From: Allacma fusca
Lineage: Eukaryota > Arthropoda > Collembola > Symphypleona > Sminthuridae
Direction: 5' to 3'
Length of the DNA: 64,000 nucleotides
Assembly: GCA_947179485.1 (NCBI GenBank)
Contig: OX359248.1
Span: 49,300,386-49,364,385 of the forward strand
This document shows, piece by piece, positions 47,323 to 60,184 of this stretch. The position numbers were made by a program, and so were the translations under genes. Below the pieces are notes generated by a model. The model saw only the letters and a program-made list of their open reading frames with translations. It made no database searches and was not told the DNA's origin. Position 1 is the first letter of the stretch; every line of letters starts with the position of its first letter.

Positions 47323-50051
47323 TCATTGTGAGATTATTTTAACCACGTCAGTGTTTGAATCCTGTGTTAAGTTAGCGTTTGTTGAGTTCAAGTTCACTCG
47401 AGACATGTCTGGTAGCAACGAGGAGGCATTTCTGTTCGATGCTGTTTCAACAACAATCTGCTTTTTCTCCGAACATTCGGTAGGAACCTCGCTTGCTCCT
47501 GCGACCACATCAACGCTGTCACTTTGTCCTGAAGAGTTACTTGCTTTGTCACTTAGAACCGGATTTTGCGAAGCACTGCTCACAACACCTGTCCGATCCT
47601 CAATGTTAATGGATTTCAGAAAGCAAACACAACACGAGGGCAGTTTGAAAGTATCCAGGGAAGTTTTACCCTCGTCATTTAGTGCCACCAGCTTTCGGAG
47701 TATAAACTTTTGTCTGCACACTGATTCGTAGCCCAAAGGATGTGAATCTCCAAAAAGACACGAGTTTCCTTCCGACCTTAATTTAACATTCAAAAGAAAT
47801 TAATTAGTTTGCTCAATTTTCTCACGGTAATAAATATTGGGAATTCATTTGGTCCATCTATGACAAATTAAACTACTGAAGTAATGCATACAGGAAACTC
47901 TCGCTACAAGAGAACTTTCTAGAGGCAGAAATACTAGAACACATTCCTATTTACCACAATATTATTTTTTCTCCTTATAAGAGCAAGTCATAATTAGAGT
48001 CAAATTTTGGAGTTTACAGAGATATTATTACTGATACATCGAGAGTTCACTGTACCATCCCATTAAATGACTGTACATATATAAAAGAGTTATTTTCTCT
48101 ACTGTACCAGTAACAGATAAAGACTTACGTGCACTTTTCAACTTTGACTCCTTGAATGTAGTCATCATGATTGACAATAAACATCCATTTGTCTTCTTTA
48201 TTTTTTGCAGCTCGAGGATAAATTGTAACTTCCTAATAATAAAATCCAAAAACAATTATCACACATGTTCTACAAAGGACATCCTCAAAGACACAAAATA
48301 AACTTCATTATATTATTTTAAAATATGAAATTGATTCTGATAAACTAATCAAAAATAGACTTACTTGAGAATGGCACAAAGGCGTTTCTGGTTTGACATT
48401 GGTTCGTCCAACTAGTGCAAAATCCGCTGCTCCACCAGCCTGTAAAAACAGTAATAACAGCAATAACAAATCTGAGTACTAATTCCAAATTCCCATGAAA
48501 GAATAATTACTGGAAATACATCGCAGAAGCAAAAAAAAAAGTAGAACATGTGTAAGTAAATATAATCATCCTACCTTGCCCACTCCATCAACATCACTAA
48601 AAATTTTTTTGAACAAGTCTGAACTAATGCTGTTGGTTAAAACACTATTGATGATTTCCCTGTAAAACAAAAAGAAAACAAATTTAATTAGCCTCAATTT
48701 AATCTTAACTTGTTAGAATGATACACAATTTATGGGTCCACAAGGCCCTAAGTTAAGCTTACTTGGGATAACTATCTTCGAAATTACTACTATCACAATA
48801 GCCGAGAGTATTAGCACATGATGGGTCAATTTTCCCATCAGGGACGGGCGATAGTTTCTCCGTTGACTTATTTCCTTTATTGGAATCATCATCACTAAGA
48901 CTGGAAGCTCCGGTGACATTGCCACCATGTCTCAATTCAACAATATTTTTTACACTGGAGAAATTTGTCTCCGCTCCCGGATGACCCGGAAGCTTATAAA
49001 ATGGTTTGGGTGAGGGATTGGTTGTTGTAGGGAAGGCAATCGTTTCCTCTTCCAGTTCTCGCGAACTCTCGGAATTATGAGAGGAACTCGTAGAATCATA
49101 ATCGAAATCCTTCTCCTCATCATCCAGGCACGGCCCGACAGTTTTTCGGAGCGGAGGACTGGATAACGACGGATCCGGTGAGGATATCTGAACAGGTCTC
49201 TTACTCTCCTGGTAACCCCGGATCCATTGATTATTATTGGTGATTTGGTAATGATTATTACTCTCACTTCCAGTAAAGTAAGTCCCATCACTTCGCATTT
49301 GCTGAGTGCTACTAGGTCGGTCAGTGGGTTGGTCCAATGAGATGTCCGTAGCTGGTGCGGTTTTTGACTCCAGCGTGGTTGCATCCACTGTCGACGACAA
49401 CGTTGTCGGAGCCTTCCATGCCGGTTCTTCCCTTGTGTTTGATGATCGTTCCTTGAAAGCCAGGCCAGATTCATTTGAAATTTTGCTACTGGAGTCATTT
49501 TGTTTGCTCATATACTCCTCAATCGGTCTCTCTTCTTCTCCCTCATCCTCATTGGGCGGGTAAGGGTGTTTGGAGCTGGAGCCATATACGGTTTCAATAT
49601 TTTTCGAGGGTTTTACAAAATAGTACTGATTTCGATAACTGGTGATGAAGGATCTGTATCCTAGGTAGGGTTTTGGTGTGGTGGCTCGAGACTCGAAAAG
49701 AATTCGACTAGCCATCTGAAGTTGCGTGGGTGTGTATTGATTCTGATCATAGTTCGGAGCACTGTAGGGCCCTCTGTAATCTCTATTACTGTCCCTAACA
49801 CGGATGTAATGACTCCCCTCTCTCTGATCACCGTCAGGGGAAGAAGCACCCTCGGGTATTACAACCTCGGATAATTCCACCGGGGACACTGTGGTGGCTC
49901 CAATTGTTGACGACGACACTCTCCCCGATGATCCGGATCCAGGGGAGGGATTAGAAGGATTGAACGTCGGCCCTAAAGATGATGTTATTGAGTAGCCCCA
50001 ACCGTATGGTAAGAGGCTGAGACTCACCAGTGCCAATATGAGTGCTGTCAT
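47323..50051 (-). CDS. spz-like: Spaetzle-type Toll ligand precursor
   Basis: Five exons, 50051-48763, 48659-48575, 48439-48365, 48232-48129 and 47776-47323, join in phase to give 668 residues. The ATG at 50051 opens a clear signal peptide (MTALILALVSLSLLPYGWGY). Residues 21-430 are a Ser/Thr/Pro-rich, disordered prodomain with many N-glycosylation sequons. The block from CANTLGYCDSSNFEDSYPK on marks the start of the conserved part. The cystine-knot domain spans about 480-571 and has seven cysteines (480, 517, 524, 538, 566, 567, 569) with family signatures IYPRAAKN, KWMFIVNHDDYIQGVKVEKC and LPSCCVCF. In insects this domain, freed by a serine protease, dimerises and activates Toll receptors in immunity and patterning. 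A 97-residue Ser/Asn-rich tail after the knot is unusual. A MITE sits in intron 4. Which Spaetzle subtype it is cannot be told safely. Confidence 0.92.
47891..48052. mobile_element. MITE copy 3, 162 bp, in the Spaetzle gene intron
   Basis: The ends are CAGGAAACTCTCGCTAC on the left and, inverted, CAGTGAACTCTCGATGT on the right (13 of 17 alike). They are flanked by TA on both sides (47889-47890, 48053-48054), as for Tc1/mariner-pogo-type elements. It encodes nothing. The same family is found at about 37387-37553 and 4110-4278; this copy has the clearest ends. Confidence 0.75.
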
Positions 50052-51278
50052 CTAAAAATAGAAACTTTGTATGAGTATCCCGTATCTCCTCGCATAATTA
50101 TCTGTGGAACATGTAACAGTAAATGTTGTTTATATCTACGTGAGTGTAGGTCAGTGCTTTTATTGTTCGATAATTTTGTATTATTGTTTATTGCGATTGT
50201 ATTATTTGATACTTTTGTAGTATGTACCTTAAGTAATGTAAATTAATAATTTATGCTAGCTCCGCTCTTTGCTAGCATTTCTGTGTGGCGTCAGCTTGAA
50301 AAATGTAAACTGATTTGCTCGTGAACTTTGTCTCAGCCGATGACTAATTTATTGCTATAGTGGAAATATCATGTATAAAAATAGGGGTTCACTTGGGGAC
50401 AAGAACCGAGCCAACATTGGGTCTCTTCCAATGGTCAAGTGTAACTATAGTGTTGAGAGTGGAAGCATGTAGAGAGTATATGAATGCACGAGCGGCTAAA
50501 CCATTGTTTAGTTCTATCCTGAACTTGGGAGTTCAAACCATTGACGCAAATCAATGCGAAAATAATAGTCTTTGCACAAAAAATACTTTTTGCTCCGGAC
50601 AGTAAGTACCCATTGGCACGTGTGGGATGTTGGCATGTATTAAAAAAAATAATACTCAAGCTCTGAAGAGTTAAAATGCCAAGCCCCCAGAGTAAGAGCT
50701 TTTGAGTCCTGATCAATCGTCACACAAAGTACGTAATTCCTTGGATTGGAGCTCCTCAGGATTTACATGCTATAAAGGAACTTGACTGCGTACAAGAAGG
50801 TCAGTGAGTAGTCGTAGGGAGCACAGCTCGACGTACACACTACTAAAGAGACTCTCTCAGCTTGTTCTGTTCACTGGCAGGCGTAGATTAGATGACCAAA
50901 TATTTTGCACTCAAGCCCTCCTCACCCTACTCCAACATCCTTATGGCTCTCAGTCAGTCAGTCAGAAGCTGTCTCTCTATCCACACTCAAGGTCAAGTCA
51001 AAAGCTGACTGACTCTGCCCCAACCTCAACCTATGATGAGGGGAGCTTCTCTCTCATTTTTAGGCGTCCCTCTCACTCTCATGAGAATAACCCAGAGGAG
51101 TACATTTAATTAATGCGGTCAGATTTGCATTCATTCTCGGCAATCCAATATTGTGCTTTTTGACGTAAAAGTGATGTTTAGCCTGGAAAAAACCCAGATA
51201 CCAGCGGACTCTCCAAATACGTACAGACATTGTAATTTTCTATATACACCTTTCTGTGAATGTATAGGGAAACGTGAG

Positions 51279-51304
51279 CTCTCTCTCTCTCTCTCTCTCT
51301 CTCA
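51279..51304. repeat. (CT)n microsatellite
   Basis: An uninterrupted CT run of about 13 units. Confidence 0.9.
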
Positions 51305-54300
51305 TTAATGGAGTTTATGCGTGGAAAACATGATACCATTAACTTATGAACACTCCTGTGTCTTAACTGTCAGAGGGCATGAAAACAAAAATTGAGGCTA
51401 CATTGGGCATGAAAGGGGAACACTTTTGTCGCTTTATATTTTCAGCCAAATTCGCTCTTTCTTCCCCGAATTTTAAATCCTTTAATGGACCTTATGAGTC
51501 AGACCAGAGTATTGCGTTTAACTTTGCTATAGACATGCTTATCAGGATTTAGGAGCTCTGCAGAGTTGAACAAATCAGTGTTTCAACTCAAGTCCGTGTG
51601 ATTACACATTACGTGCACTGTTGTGCTCAAGAAATGAAAGACTGATATATTTTCCGGTCCTGTGGTTGCTTACTAAGAAAGGGCTGATCCTGCTTGCTGT
51701 ATAGTTTATACATTGAAATGCTTGAGTTTAATAGTAGGGGTATTTATAGGTATGGACTATTTCAAGGTAGATAGTAATCCCATTATTTCTAACCGGTCTT
51801 ATGGGGCTCTGGCCCGTGGGTGGAAATACTTCCGTGAATAATAATAATTATTACAGGTACATACATAATTATGTATATATGTGCAGGCACGAGATTTGAA
51901 TAGTATTTAAATGAAATATTTCTTTCTGCTATGCTGTACAGTTGTAACCGCTTTTTTACCCCCTGGCGCCAGCAATTGTGGTTTCTTTTCTTTTTAGTAG
52001 GACTCAAATAGCTTCGTATGGGTGAGTTGTTTACGAATACTTGTACACGCTATTTTCGGCTGATTTGCAAAGGCATGCAAGCTGAAAAATAGTTCCAATT
52101 TTCATGTAATTTCCTTGGGTAATATTTGATTTTCTTTACAAATTGGCGGCTTTGACTAGCTGGACCATCCTTTCGTAAAGAAAACGCCTTTTAAGAATAA
52201 GAATACAGATATTGCATGCGTGCACAAGGTGCTACGAAACAATTGAGGGTCCTTGTGGTTACTCCATATGCATATTTGTAGAGTAAAAATTAACACTCAA
52301 GTTCCCCGAAATTGGGGGATTCACAAAGTGCAAAACTTTGTTTTGTTGGTTTTTTTATTTACAGTAGCTTACATTATTTTTTTGAGAGGGAAATTTGTCA
52401 TACCTAACTATTCTGAGTCACAGATCGATTTCATAACTTCATTTTCGTCATCACCAGTTATGAAGGCACAAAAGTAAACAAAAACTTCAAACTTGTGCAT
52501 GTTATTATCGATTAGCATAACCTGATGTGACCCTGTGACCTAGAAATGTTAAATGGGTCAACAACATTTTACGTGTGCTTTTAGTAAATGAACATATATT
52601 TATGAGATCATAGTAATTATTTGTAATAATTATTAATACATATAATATTAGTCTTCTTTTTATAAATTCCTCACATACCCGAACTCAAGCTGCAGGTACG
52701 GCCGAAATCGTTACTTGCCACCTCATATAAAGATATGTAATATCGCTTACAATTACAATAATATATGAAAGTAAGGTACGTGTTCTGGCAGTTCATTTAA
52801 TGCACGCGATTTACGAAGTGTGTTTTTTTTTGTTCAAAATGCACAGGAGCAGAAAATACTGTGGGGAGTTTAATAGTGAGCCAAAATGTAAAGGAACTAT
52901 ATTGCCCATACAAAAAAAATTCTTCCCTCAAAGAGGAAAAATATGATTGGTGTGTATATACTTGGTGCAACATAGGGATACATGAACACGACATGCTCAC
53001 ACCGAACACACCCATTAATTTTGATTTGGTTTGTCAATAAGCATGCCGCTTTTTGTGCACACTGTATAGAGCATATATAATTACATACTCACTGGAGTCA
53101 GAGTTAAAAGTAAGCCTTCGCGTGATTGTACGTACACCTGGAGTGTGTGTTTGTCGACAGGTCAATCAGTCAGAACAAATAATGCAGTTGTTTCTCTTCC
53201 CCCAGTTTTGCCATTCATATGTGTGTACAAAAAAGTATTGTACGATTCAATGGACAGATCCAAAATGTAAATACTTACTTAGATTATTAATGGCAAATCT
53301 TGCGCATTCAGTCGTACACTCATCTTGCAGCAGCAAGGAATCTGCAGTTGACTTAATTGTAAAAAACACACTTCTAGGAAAAGGGCTGGAAAAAATTGTG
53401 TTATTAATTCGTCAACAACCATTTAATAGTGACCGACGAAAAAATGAAAGCAAATTTTGTGTAAATAAAATAACACATTATTTTGTCAGTTCTGACTGGA
53501 ACCCTTATTGTCAGTCAGTAACTCAGGTTCAGAATTAAAGGAAAACTTACCTGCTTGTAATAATAAATTATTCCGAGCTGTTGGCTCCGTCTTCATGCAT
53601 AGGCAATCGTCGTAACATGTGCAGATGTAGTATTTCATTTAATGGGGAGCCTTTATTGTACTAGTACGTGGATATGTATTGCATGGCATTTAATTTATAA
53701 AATGGAGTAGCTTTATCTTGAAATGAAATGAGCTTAAGACATTAGAGTTTCGTAGATGCACAGAATATAATTCACGTCAGTGAGAGAAATTGTGGTTCAT
53801 TTCAAGGATTTTTCCTACAACAGTGGTGGGAAAAACTTCCTTTCTGTTCAAGAATGATAATAGTTAGTACTTATACGAACTATGAACTTCATATATTAGT
53901 GTGATCGGCTCAAACTCATCTTGTATACAGATAATCTATAGGCACACATAATATACATAGGTAACAAAGTCTAACTATAAGCGTTTACGTGCTACCCTAA
54001 AATTATTCTTACATATATAAATATATAGGATATACGCACACGTGTACATAATAGTGCAACCTGTAACAGTCATGCTAGAAAAGGTCTACTTCGTTTGTTT
54101 TCGAGGGCATTTAACACATTATTACTGCTTCTCATAAAGTTTCTTATTAAAAATTGAATCGTCATTATCAGACCTATAAAAACCCTGTGTAAATCGACTG
54201 AGGCACATGTATTATTCCTAAGGACTTTCCTTAAAGTAACTCACAGGAAACAGTACTACTTCAAAAAAATTGATATTTGCTTACGTCCCCCAATTAGCAA

Positions 54301-54383
54301 AATATGTTTACACAAAGACTAGTCCTCATGTATACTATTGCCATGTTGTTTTGGACTTTGCTGCAGAACAATAAATTTACTGA

Positions 54384-54612
54384 GAAACAGCAATTTCGAT
54401 AGAAGAGATAATATTTTATTTACTCATCCTAAAATTTTGTTGAGTTCAATTTGCTGCTGAATTGCAGTCTAGTCCTGTCGAAGTCATCAATCACTGGCAT
54501 AGACGTGGTGAGCTGCACGTGTCATTACATGTACATAGATATGTATGTACCAATTAGACTCGAGAATGTTCCATGTGTTTCACAGAGAACGTTGATATTT
54601 AATGGGCAAAGA
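54384..54612 (+). repeat. Dispersed repeat R, copy 1 (second copy at 62797-63011)
   Basis: The two copies share long blocks, such as TGTCGAAGTCATCAATCACT, GACGTGG followed by CTGCACGTGTCATT, and CACAGAGAACGTT or its near match. They differ by small indels. Both lie some kilobases from the duplicated blocks A-C. Neither encodes a recognised protein in a shared frame. Confidence 0.7.
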
Positions 54613-56269
54613 CAGAACCAGGGAAATAAATAAATCTTGACATGATGTTCTAAACTTGAGTTGTTGAAACAATGAGTTTTGCATTTAAATGTGACCTGGT
54701 CTAAATGTACACATTTGTACGTGTATGCCTCCGTGTGAAGCCTCATTGGTTGAATTTTGTCAAGTTGCCTACTTAGATGTCAAGAACGATGCGTGAAGTC
54801 TTGAATTTAAATGAGCACAATTAGTATGAATCGCTACGCCTTGAATTAAATAAACAAAATTCCTGGAATCCAGGTACGTTTGGTTCCTGCACCAACACAT
54901 TTGTTCGGGACGAAAAATTCAGGGACAATTAATCTTCAACTTAATTACTGAGGAAAACCCATGTTTGAATTGATTTAGATATAGATTTACAGATGTACAT
55001 TTGTAGTTGTGAAAAAAATATTAATGGTAGGAAATATATTCAGAAAGAAAATAAGGTTGTAATATGCACTGATGTAATAAGGGAGATCTTCCTTGTAACT
55101 TGCGAAGTACAAAGTTTGAACTCCTATAATAATTGTTGGGAGTATGCAAGCACGTTCCAAGTTGCATGTCCAGTCTTTATTCTAACATGCACGTCTCATT
55201 TTATTACATTTGAATGCACCTGGATGACCAAAGGAAATGAGAGCTTCCTTCAACCATATAATTCAAATCTGCAATGTTTCTCAACACTCTGTATAGCTAC
55301 TAATTACGTTGCTCTAATAATAAAGAGATGTAAGATTTTGACACGCAGCCACAGGAGTATAATTTTTTAACATGTTTACAGATACATGTTCTAAACAAAA
55401 AAAACTAGTTGTCGATGCAAATAGTTTATTACTCTAGAAAATTCGCAATACTTCAGTATTTGAGGCAACAAAGTCCTTGATTTAATATAGCAAGGCATAA
55501 TACTACATTGGCAACCTTGAATGAGTGCATATTACGTAATGTGAAGATTTTAAAATAATGTTATAGGTAAAATGTAGAGCATGGTTGATCATCCTTATTG
55601 TTACATTCCATGAAATAACTAATTTTACTATTTTCATGCTTTTTACGGCATTACAGCTCCAATTGAGAATGGAAGTATAATCCAAAGATTGTACGCATCG
55701 ACCATACAAATCAGATCTATCTGAAAAACGACCTGCAATAAAGACATTGGTTAAATTCTGCTTCATGTTTTATGTCAGAATTGGTTAAGCATACGCAAGA
55801 AACGATAGACGATTCCGGCAACACGTAGTTTTTTTCTGGTTTTCAAGCTTCCAGGTGGAAATAGCAATGAATTAAAATCTCAACCGGAGCGTTGTGTCGA
55901 AATCAAAGTAATAGGCTGTTCAAATATTTTACTATTTTTTATGCGAATTCTGTTTATGTATGTGCTTGTGCTTATGTATGTATTTTCACATATTGTTAGC
56001 CAGGATGCAATAAGTACATGTGTTAATACAATACGCCTTTTACATTATATTGTGGTCACAGGTGGTCATAGGTTGCAAAAAAATGACATCAAGGGGTAAA
56101 ACTGAATGACGTTATACATTATAAGAAGACTCACCCCAAAAATTTACCCGTGATATAATCCCTTCAGAAGTATTAGATAGAACCGCACAAAAGGAAATGA
56201 AGTGTCTGAAGTTGTATGAAACTTTCAGACCAAAAAAACCTTATCAGATTTCATGGTAGTACGGCTAAA

Positions 56270-57235
56270 AGGAAACCGATAGACTATTGAACGAAATTCA
56301 CTTTGGTTAGCCTGTCCCTGGTCAGTTGTTTATCGGGAACAAACAATTTGTGTTGTGTTAAATAAACGCGATTATTATTTCCGGCTGAGTCATACGTTCC
56401 CTCCTGAACAGTACCGGCTCCTCAAAAATGTTCTTGTTAATCAAAATAATATTTCCATGAGGTTTGCATTTTCATACACCTCCATAACTTGTGCTTGTTT
56501 TTTCCATTCACAACAGCTATTCCATAAAAAGTCTTCGAGGTTACTCTGCATTTTCTGAAAATAAAGGTGGTAAAAAGTTCGAGGTAAATGAGTCATCCAA
56601 ATAGTTTTTAATAAAATACCAGATTATAATACCCCAGTCCCACAGAAAACTTCCGTAAAAATAAGAATTTTCAATCACACATATTTATATGACTATATCA
56701 AACATAACTAATTTTTAATATTTGAATTCTTATAAAACAATTTGACATCTTAATTTGGTTTATCATCCTGAAAAAGTTAGCTTCCTGTACAAATATGATT
56801 TTACTACTGGATGATATTCAAACTGGACAATTCAGCTTTCTAAATGAGAACCGAGAGGATCATTTTGATGCATATAACCAGCATAAATTCATTTTTGGTG
56901 TTTGGACTTTCGACCTTGCAAGAGTTTTCTCTGTAGACATAAAAGAAACATACAAGTCCAAACTTGGTGGAGAAGAGAGTACAGAATTGTTTACATCAAA
57001 ATTTCAAGACAAATCATTTCCACGAATAAATGTCCTAATTAACTGCTGTAAATTTTACTGTTACCAATAAAGCTTATGTTACCGTGTACTGTAGCCCCCG
57101 TTCACGTAGAACAGTAAAGGACATACTGGTTACATGTAATACGTTTTTGTCAACAAAGACCACTTGGTGTCTACTCGTACAGTTCATTATTCCGAGGAAA
57201 TTTCTAGCTTCAAATACACTATGTGTCGACGTACC
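56270..57235 (+). repeat. Duplicated block, copy A
   Basis: The block starts near CCTGTCCCTGGTCAGTTG, resumes at CCAGTCCCACAGA (56635) and runs to about 57235. Copies B (57762-59060) and C (63560 to the window end) share it. It includes a 91-codon frame at 56795-57070, but the differences from copy B are mostly amino-acid-changing and copy B is frameshifted. I therefore do not call it a gene. It may be part of a larger mobile element whose ends I cannot see. Confidence 0.75.
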
Positions 57236-57761
57236 ATGCCAACATAATAGAAGCAACAATTGTAACTGTAATGTACATGCAGGTTCCATCAATTTCTTGT
57301 TTGCATTGTGCAGGCAGTACAATTCATGTATTTTCTCGAAATGAATAAGTTAAGGACAACCATACAGGATAATGTTATCGGTTATTCGAATTAGACCTTC
57401 AACCTTAGTTGTAGCCTGATGTAGTTTGTACAGCTAAGATTGGCATTAATTCTGTAAATACTTATATTCGTGACGCAAATGTAAATTATCATTTTTAGAA
57501 GTTCCAGAATTAAGGGCAACCTTTTGTTTTACGCAGTTCTCTTTGTGTCCTAATATTTTCTCCTTGTATGAAGGAAACCTTAAAAACGGTCTCACACAGA
57601 ATCTTGGATTGAACCATCTAGCAAATACATTAAGATTTTTATTTTCCTTTTGACCTAACGAGAGTGCAAGCACAAACTCATTGGTTTTCTCATAATCATT
57701 TCATTACTCATTCAGTCCTCTAATTCTCCTAGCCATCACTGCTTCTCGAATCGTGTTAACT

Positions 57762-59060
57762 AAACTGATAGATTTAAAAACAAAGTTTACTTTTGTTGGC
57801 CTGCACCTTATCAGTAGTTTATCGGAACAAACTATTTGTCGTCAAAAGTAAACTTCAATACTTATTTACGACTGTGCCATAAATTTTGCAAATACAGTAA
57901 AACCTGTATATAGTGGCCGTTCATATAGTGGATTCCTGTTTATAGTGGACACATTTTACATTCCGGTCCCACCTCCTATCCTTTAACATAGGAAACTCCC
58001 TCTATATAGTGGTTTTCTATATAGTGGAAACCTGCTCATAGTGGACTAATAATCATACCCCTTCAGTTAAAAATGCAGCTTGAAGTACCTGTATATAGTG
58101 GTCACCCAGTCAGAACGAAGAAATACAACTCGCGCGAACCCGAACCAATAACATGGCTGCTTGAATTTAACTCAATTACAGGCATTTGGACTACGTTTTT
58201 ATTTTCAGAGGTTTCGTATTGTATGTATCTGTACTAAATCAAATGCTTATTTATTATGTCCATTGTATCTAAGTAATTTGTTTCTTATTAGTGCATTATT
58301 AGATTATTGTTGGGTTCGTGCTGGTATACGTATATGTGTATGTATTTATATAGTGGTCCCTGTCTATAGTGGACAAATTTTGGCGTCCTTAGGAAAACAA
58401 CTATATACAGGTTTTACTGTATAAGGTCTTCAGTAAAATTCCAGATAGATTTTGAATTCCCAGTCCCACAGACCACTTCCGTAAAAATAAGAATTTTCAA
58501 TGACACATACTTATATGACTATATCAAACGTAACTAATTTTTAATATCTGAATTCTTATAAAACAATTTGACATCTTAATTTGGTTTAGCATCCTGAATA
58601 AGTTAGCTTCCTGTTAGAGTATGGTTTTACCACTAGATGATATTCAAAATGTACAATTCCGCTCTCTAAATGCAGACAGAAGATCATTTCGATGCATATG
58701 ACCAACATAAATCCATTTTTGATGTTTGGATTTTTGACCCTGCAAGAGGTTTCTCTGAAGACATGAAAGGAGCATACAAGTCCAAACTTGGTGGAGAATT
58801 GAGTAGAGTTTACATCAAAATTTCAAGATGCGGGATTTACACGAATAAATGTCCTAAACTATTGTAAATTTTACTGTGCCCCCAAAAACTTATAATACCG
58901 TGTACTGTAGCCCCGTTCAAGTAAAACAGCTAATGAAAAATAGATTACATGTTTGAGCAATGCGTTTTAGTCAACAAAGACCACTTGGTGTGTTGCCTTA
59001 CAGTTCATTATTCCGAGGAAATTTCTAGCTTCAAATATACTGTGCGTTTACATAAAATTA
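57762..59060 (+). repeat. Duplicated block, copy B, carrying a pogo-type MITE
   Basis: The unit is colinear with copies A and C once the 525-bp MITE at 57895-58419 is removed. Bases 58423-58720 match copy C (63703-64000) with one visible difference, while the 130 bp left of the MITE differ from copy C at roughly one site in ten. The right part (58900-59060) matches copy A at 57080-57235. Confidence 0.8.
57895..58419. mobile_element. Pogo/Tigger-type MITE, 525 bp
   Basis: The two ends are perfect 20-bp inverted repeats, CAGTAAAACCTGTATATAGT, flanked by TA (57893-57894 and 58420-58421). The sequence holds many further TATAGTGG words near both ends. It has no transposase. Copy C of the host block shows the empty site (GCAAATAGAAGGTC at about 63694), which confirms insertion at a TA. 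The clean ends suggest the Tc1/mariner-pogo group. Confidence 0.92.
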
Positions 59061-60184
59061 CACGCCAGGTAAATACAACACCTCTTCAAATGACAACGAG
59101 TGTTTATAATACTGTCCGGTTTCTAAATTTTGCACGTGTGCGTACCTCATACCTCGTTGTCATTAGATCAAGTTCATGATGGATATGAAAATAGATAATC
59201 CGATTAACTATTTACTAACGATACAATTGCAAAACACGACGCTATTGTGAACTTACGTGCAGGTTAATCAACGATAAAGCGCATTTGTGAAACGATGTGT
59301 AGAACGATGACTTTGGATATTTGTAAGTTGTCGTTCAACGGTGCTTACAATTTTACTATACAGTATCTACATCCGAGAAATCAACGTAACTAAAAACTAA
59401 AAATGTGACCAGCCCTTCTACTTAACAAAGATGTTTACTGCGAGGTCTAAAGTTCAAGAGAAAACATTAACCTTTGTTTCCCAGGACTCCAGTATGGCTG
59501 TGACGCATAAAAACATTAAATCGTATAAAATACAAGCAATGCAAAGAACTTAACAGTTTAGTGTTCATTGGTTTTAAGGGATGAGATGACTATATTTTAG
59601 TGAATTAAACGGAGACTTCGTGCAGTATTTTTCACTTATATAATGGGTCAATTTTGAGACATTTATTGTTATATCAAGGGAGATAATTTTCATCGTGGAG
59701 ACAAAACATGTCCACATATGTTTCTGCTATGGAGAACATGCTCCATTCAGAGAAACTCGCACAATTACCGGTATGACTATAATACAGTAATATTTAATAC
59801 TACAACAAAGAAGATAGACAACCGTCCCGAAACAATGAATATAATATGACCAATCCCAAGTATTTACAGCACGGGGTAACTATTCCAAAATTGTGTACAA
59901 CCTCGTGAGATAGTCTTGTTTTTAAAATTGTTTATTGTCATGATCCACACACAATCATATTTTCCCGTCTTATGTTTCTAGAGAAAGGAATCTTGCTATA
60001 TACAGCTGTGGATAGGGTTTTAATTAAGACAACTACAGAGTTGCCACTCTTTACATATAAAGGCCCCAGTGTCAGAAAGCAAAAAATGAGAATCGTAGTG
60101 TCATTACGAGGTAATGAATCCTGCAATAATCTTTTGATACTTACTAACGTACCTGCCCATTGTATACTTGAATCGGCTTAAGGT
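59061..60184. other. Spacer with the likely 3' UTR of the peritrophin gene
   Basis: No protein-coding gene is supported. On the minus strand an AATAAA (59931-59936) lies about 250 bp after the peritrophin stop and may be its polyadenylation signal. Confidence 0.45.

Larger units (their letters stand above)
50052..56259. other. Long region without a supported gene
   Basis: This 6.2-kb stretch has open frames of up to 161 codons (53053-53538), but that frame starts at a TTG, its first ATG gives 119 codons, and it shows no known domain or extending splice sites. The frame at 54993-55370 is likewise unrecognised. There is a TATA-like TATAAAAATAGGGG near 50373, a (CT)n run at about 51279-51304, and one copy of a short dispersed repeat at about 54384-54612. 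I see no tRNA or rRNA. Confidence 0.45.

Noticed and set aside
53053..53538. 161-codon open frame on the plus strand
   Set aside because: It begins at TTG, its first ATG is well inside, and neither the protein nor the flanking splice sites resemble a gene. Long chance frames are expected in 10 kb of gene-free sequence.
54993..55370. 125-codon cysteine-containing frame
   Set aside because: It has no signal peptide, no regular cysteine pattern and no recognised domain.
56795..57070. 91-codon frame in duplicated block A as a possible small gene
   Set aside because: The matching stretch in copy B is frameshifted, and most differences between the copies change amino acids, so there is no sign of protein-level constraint.
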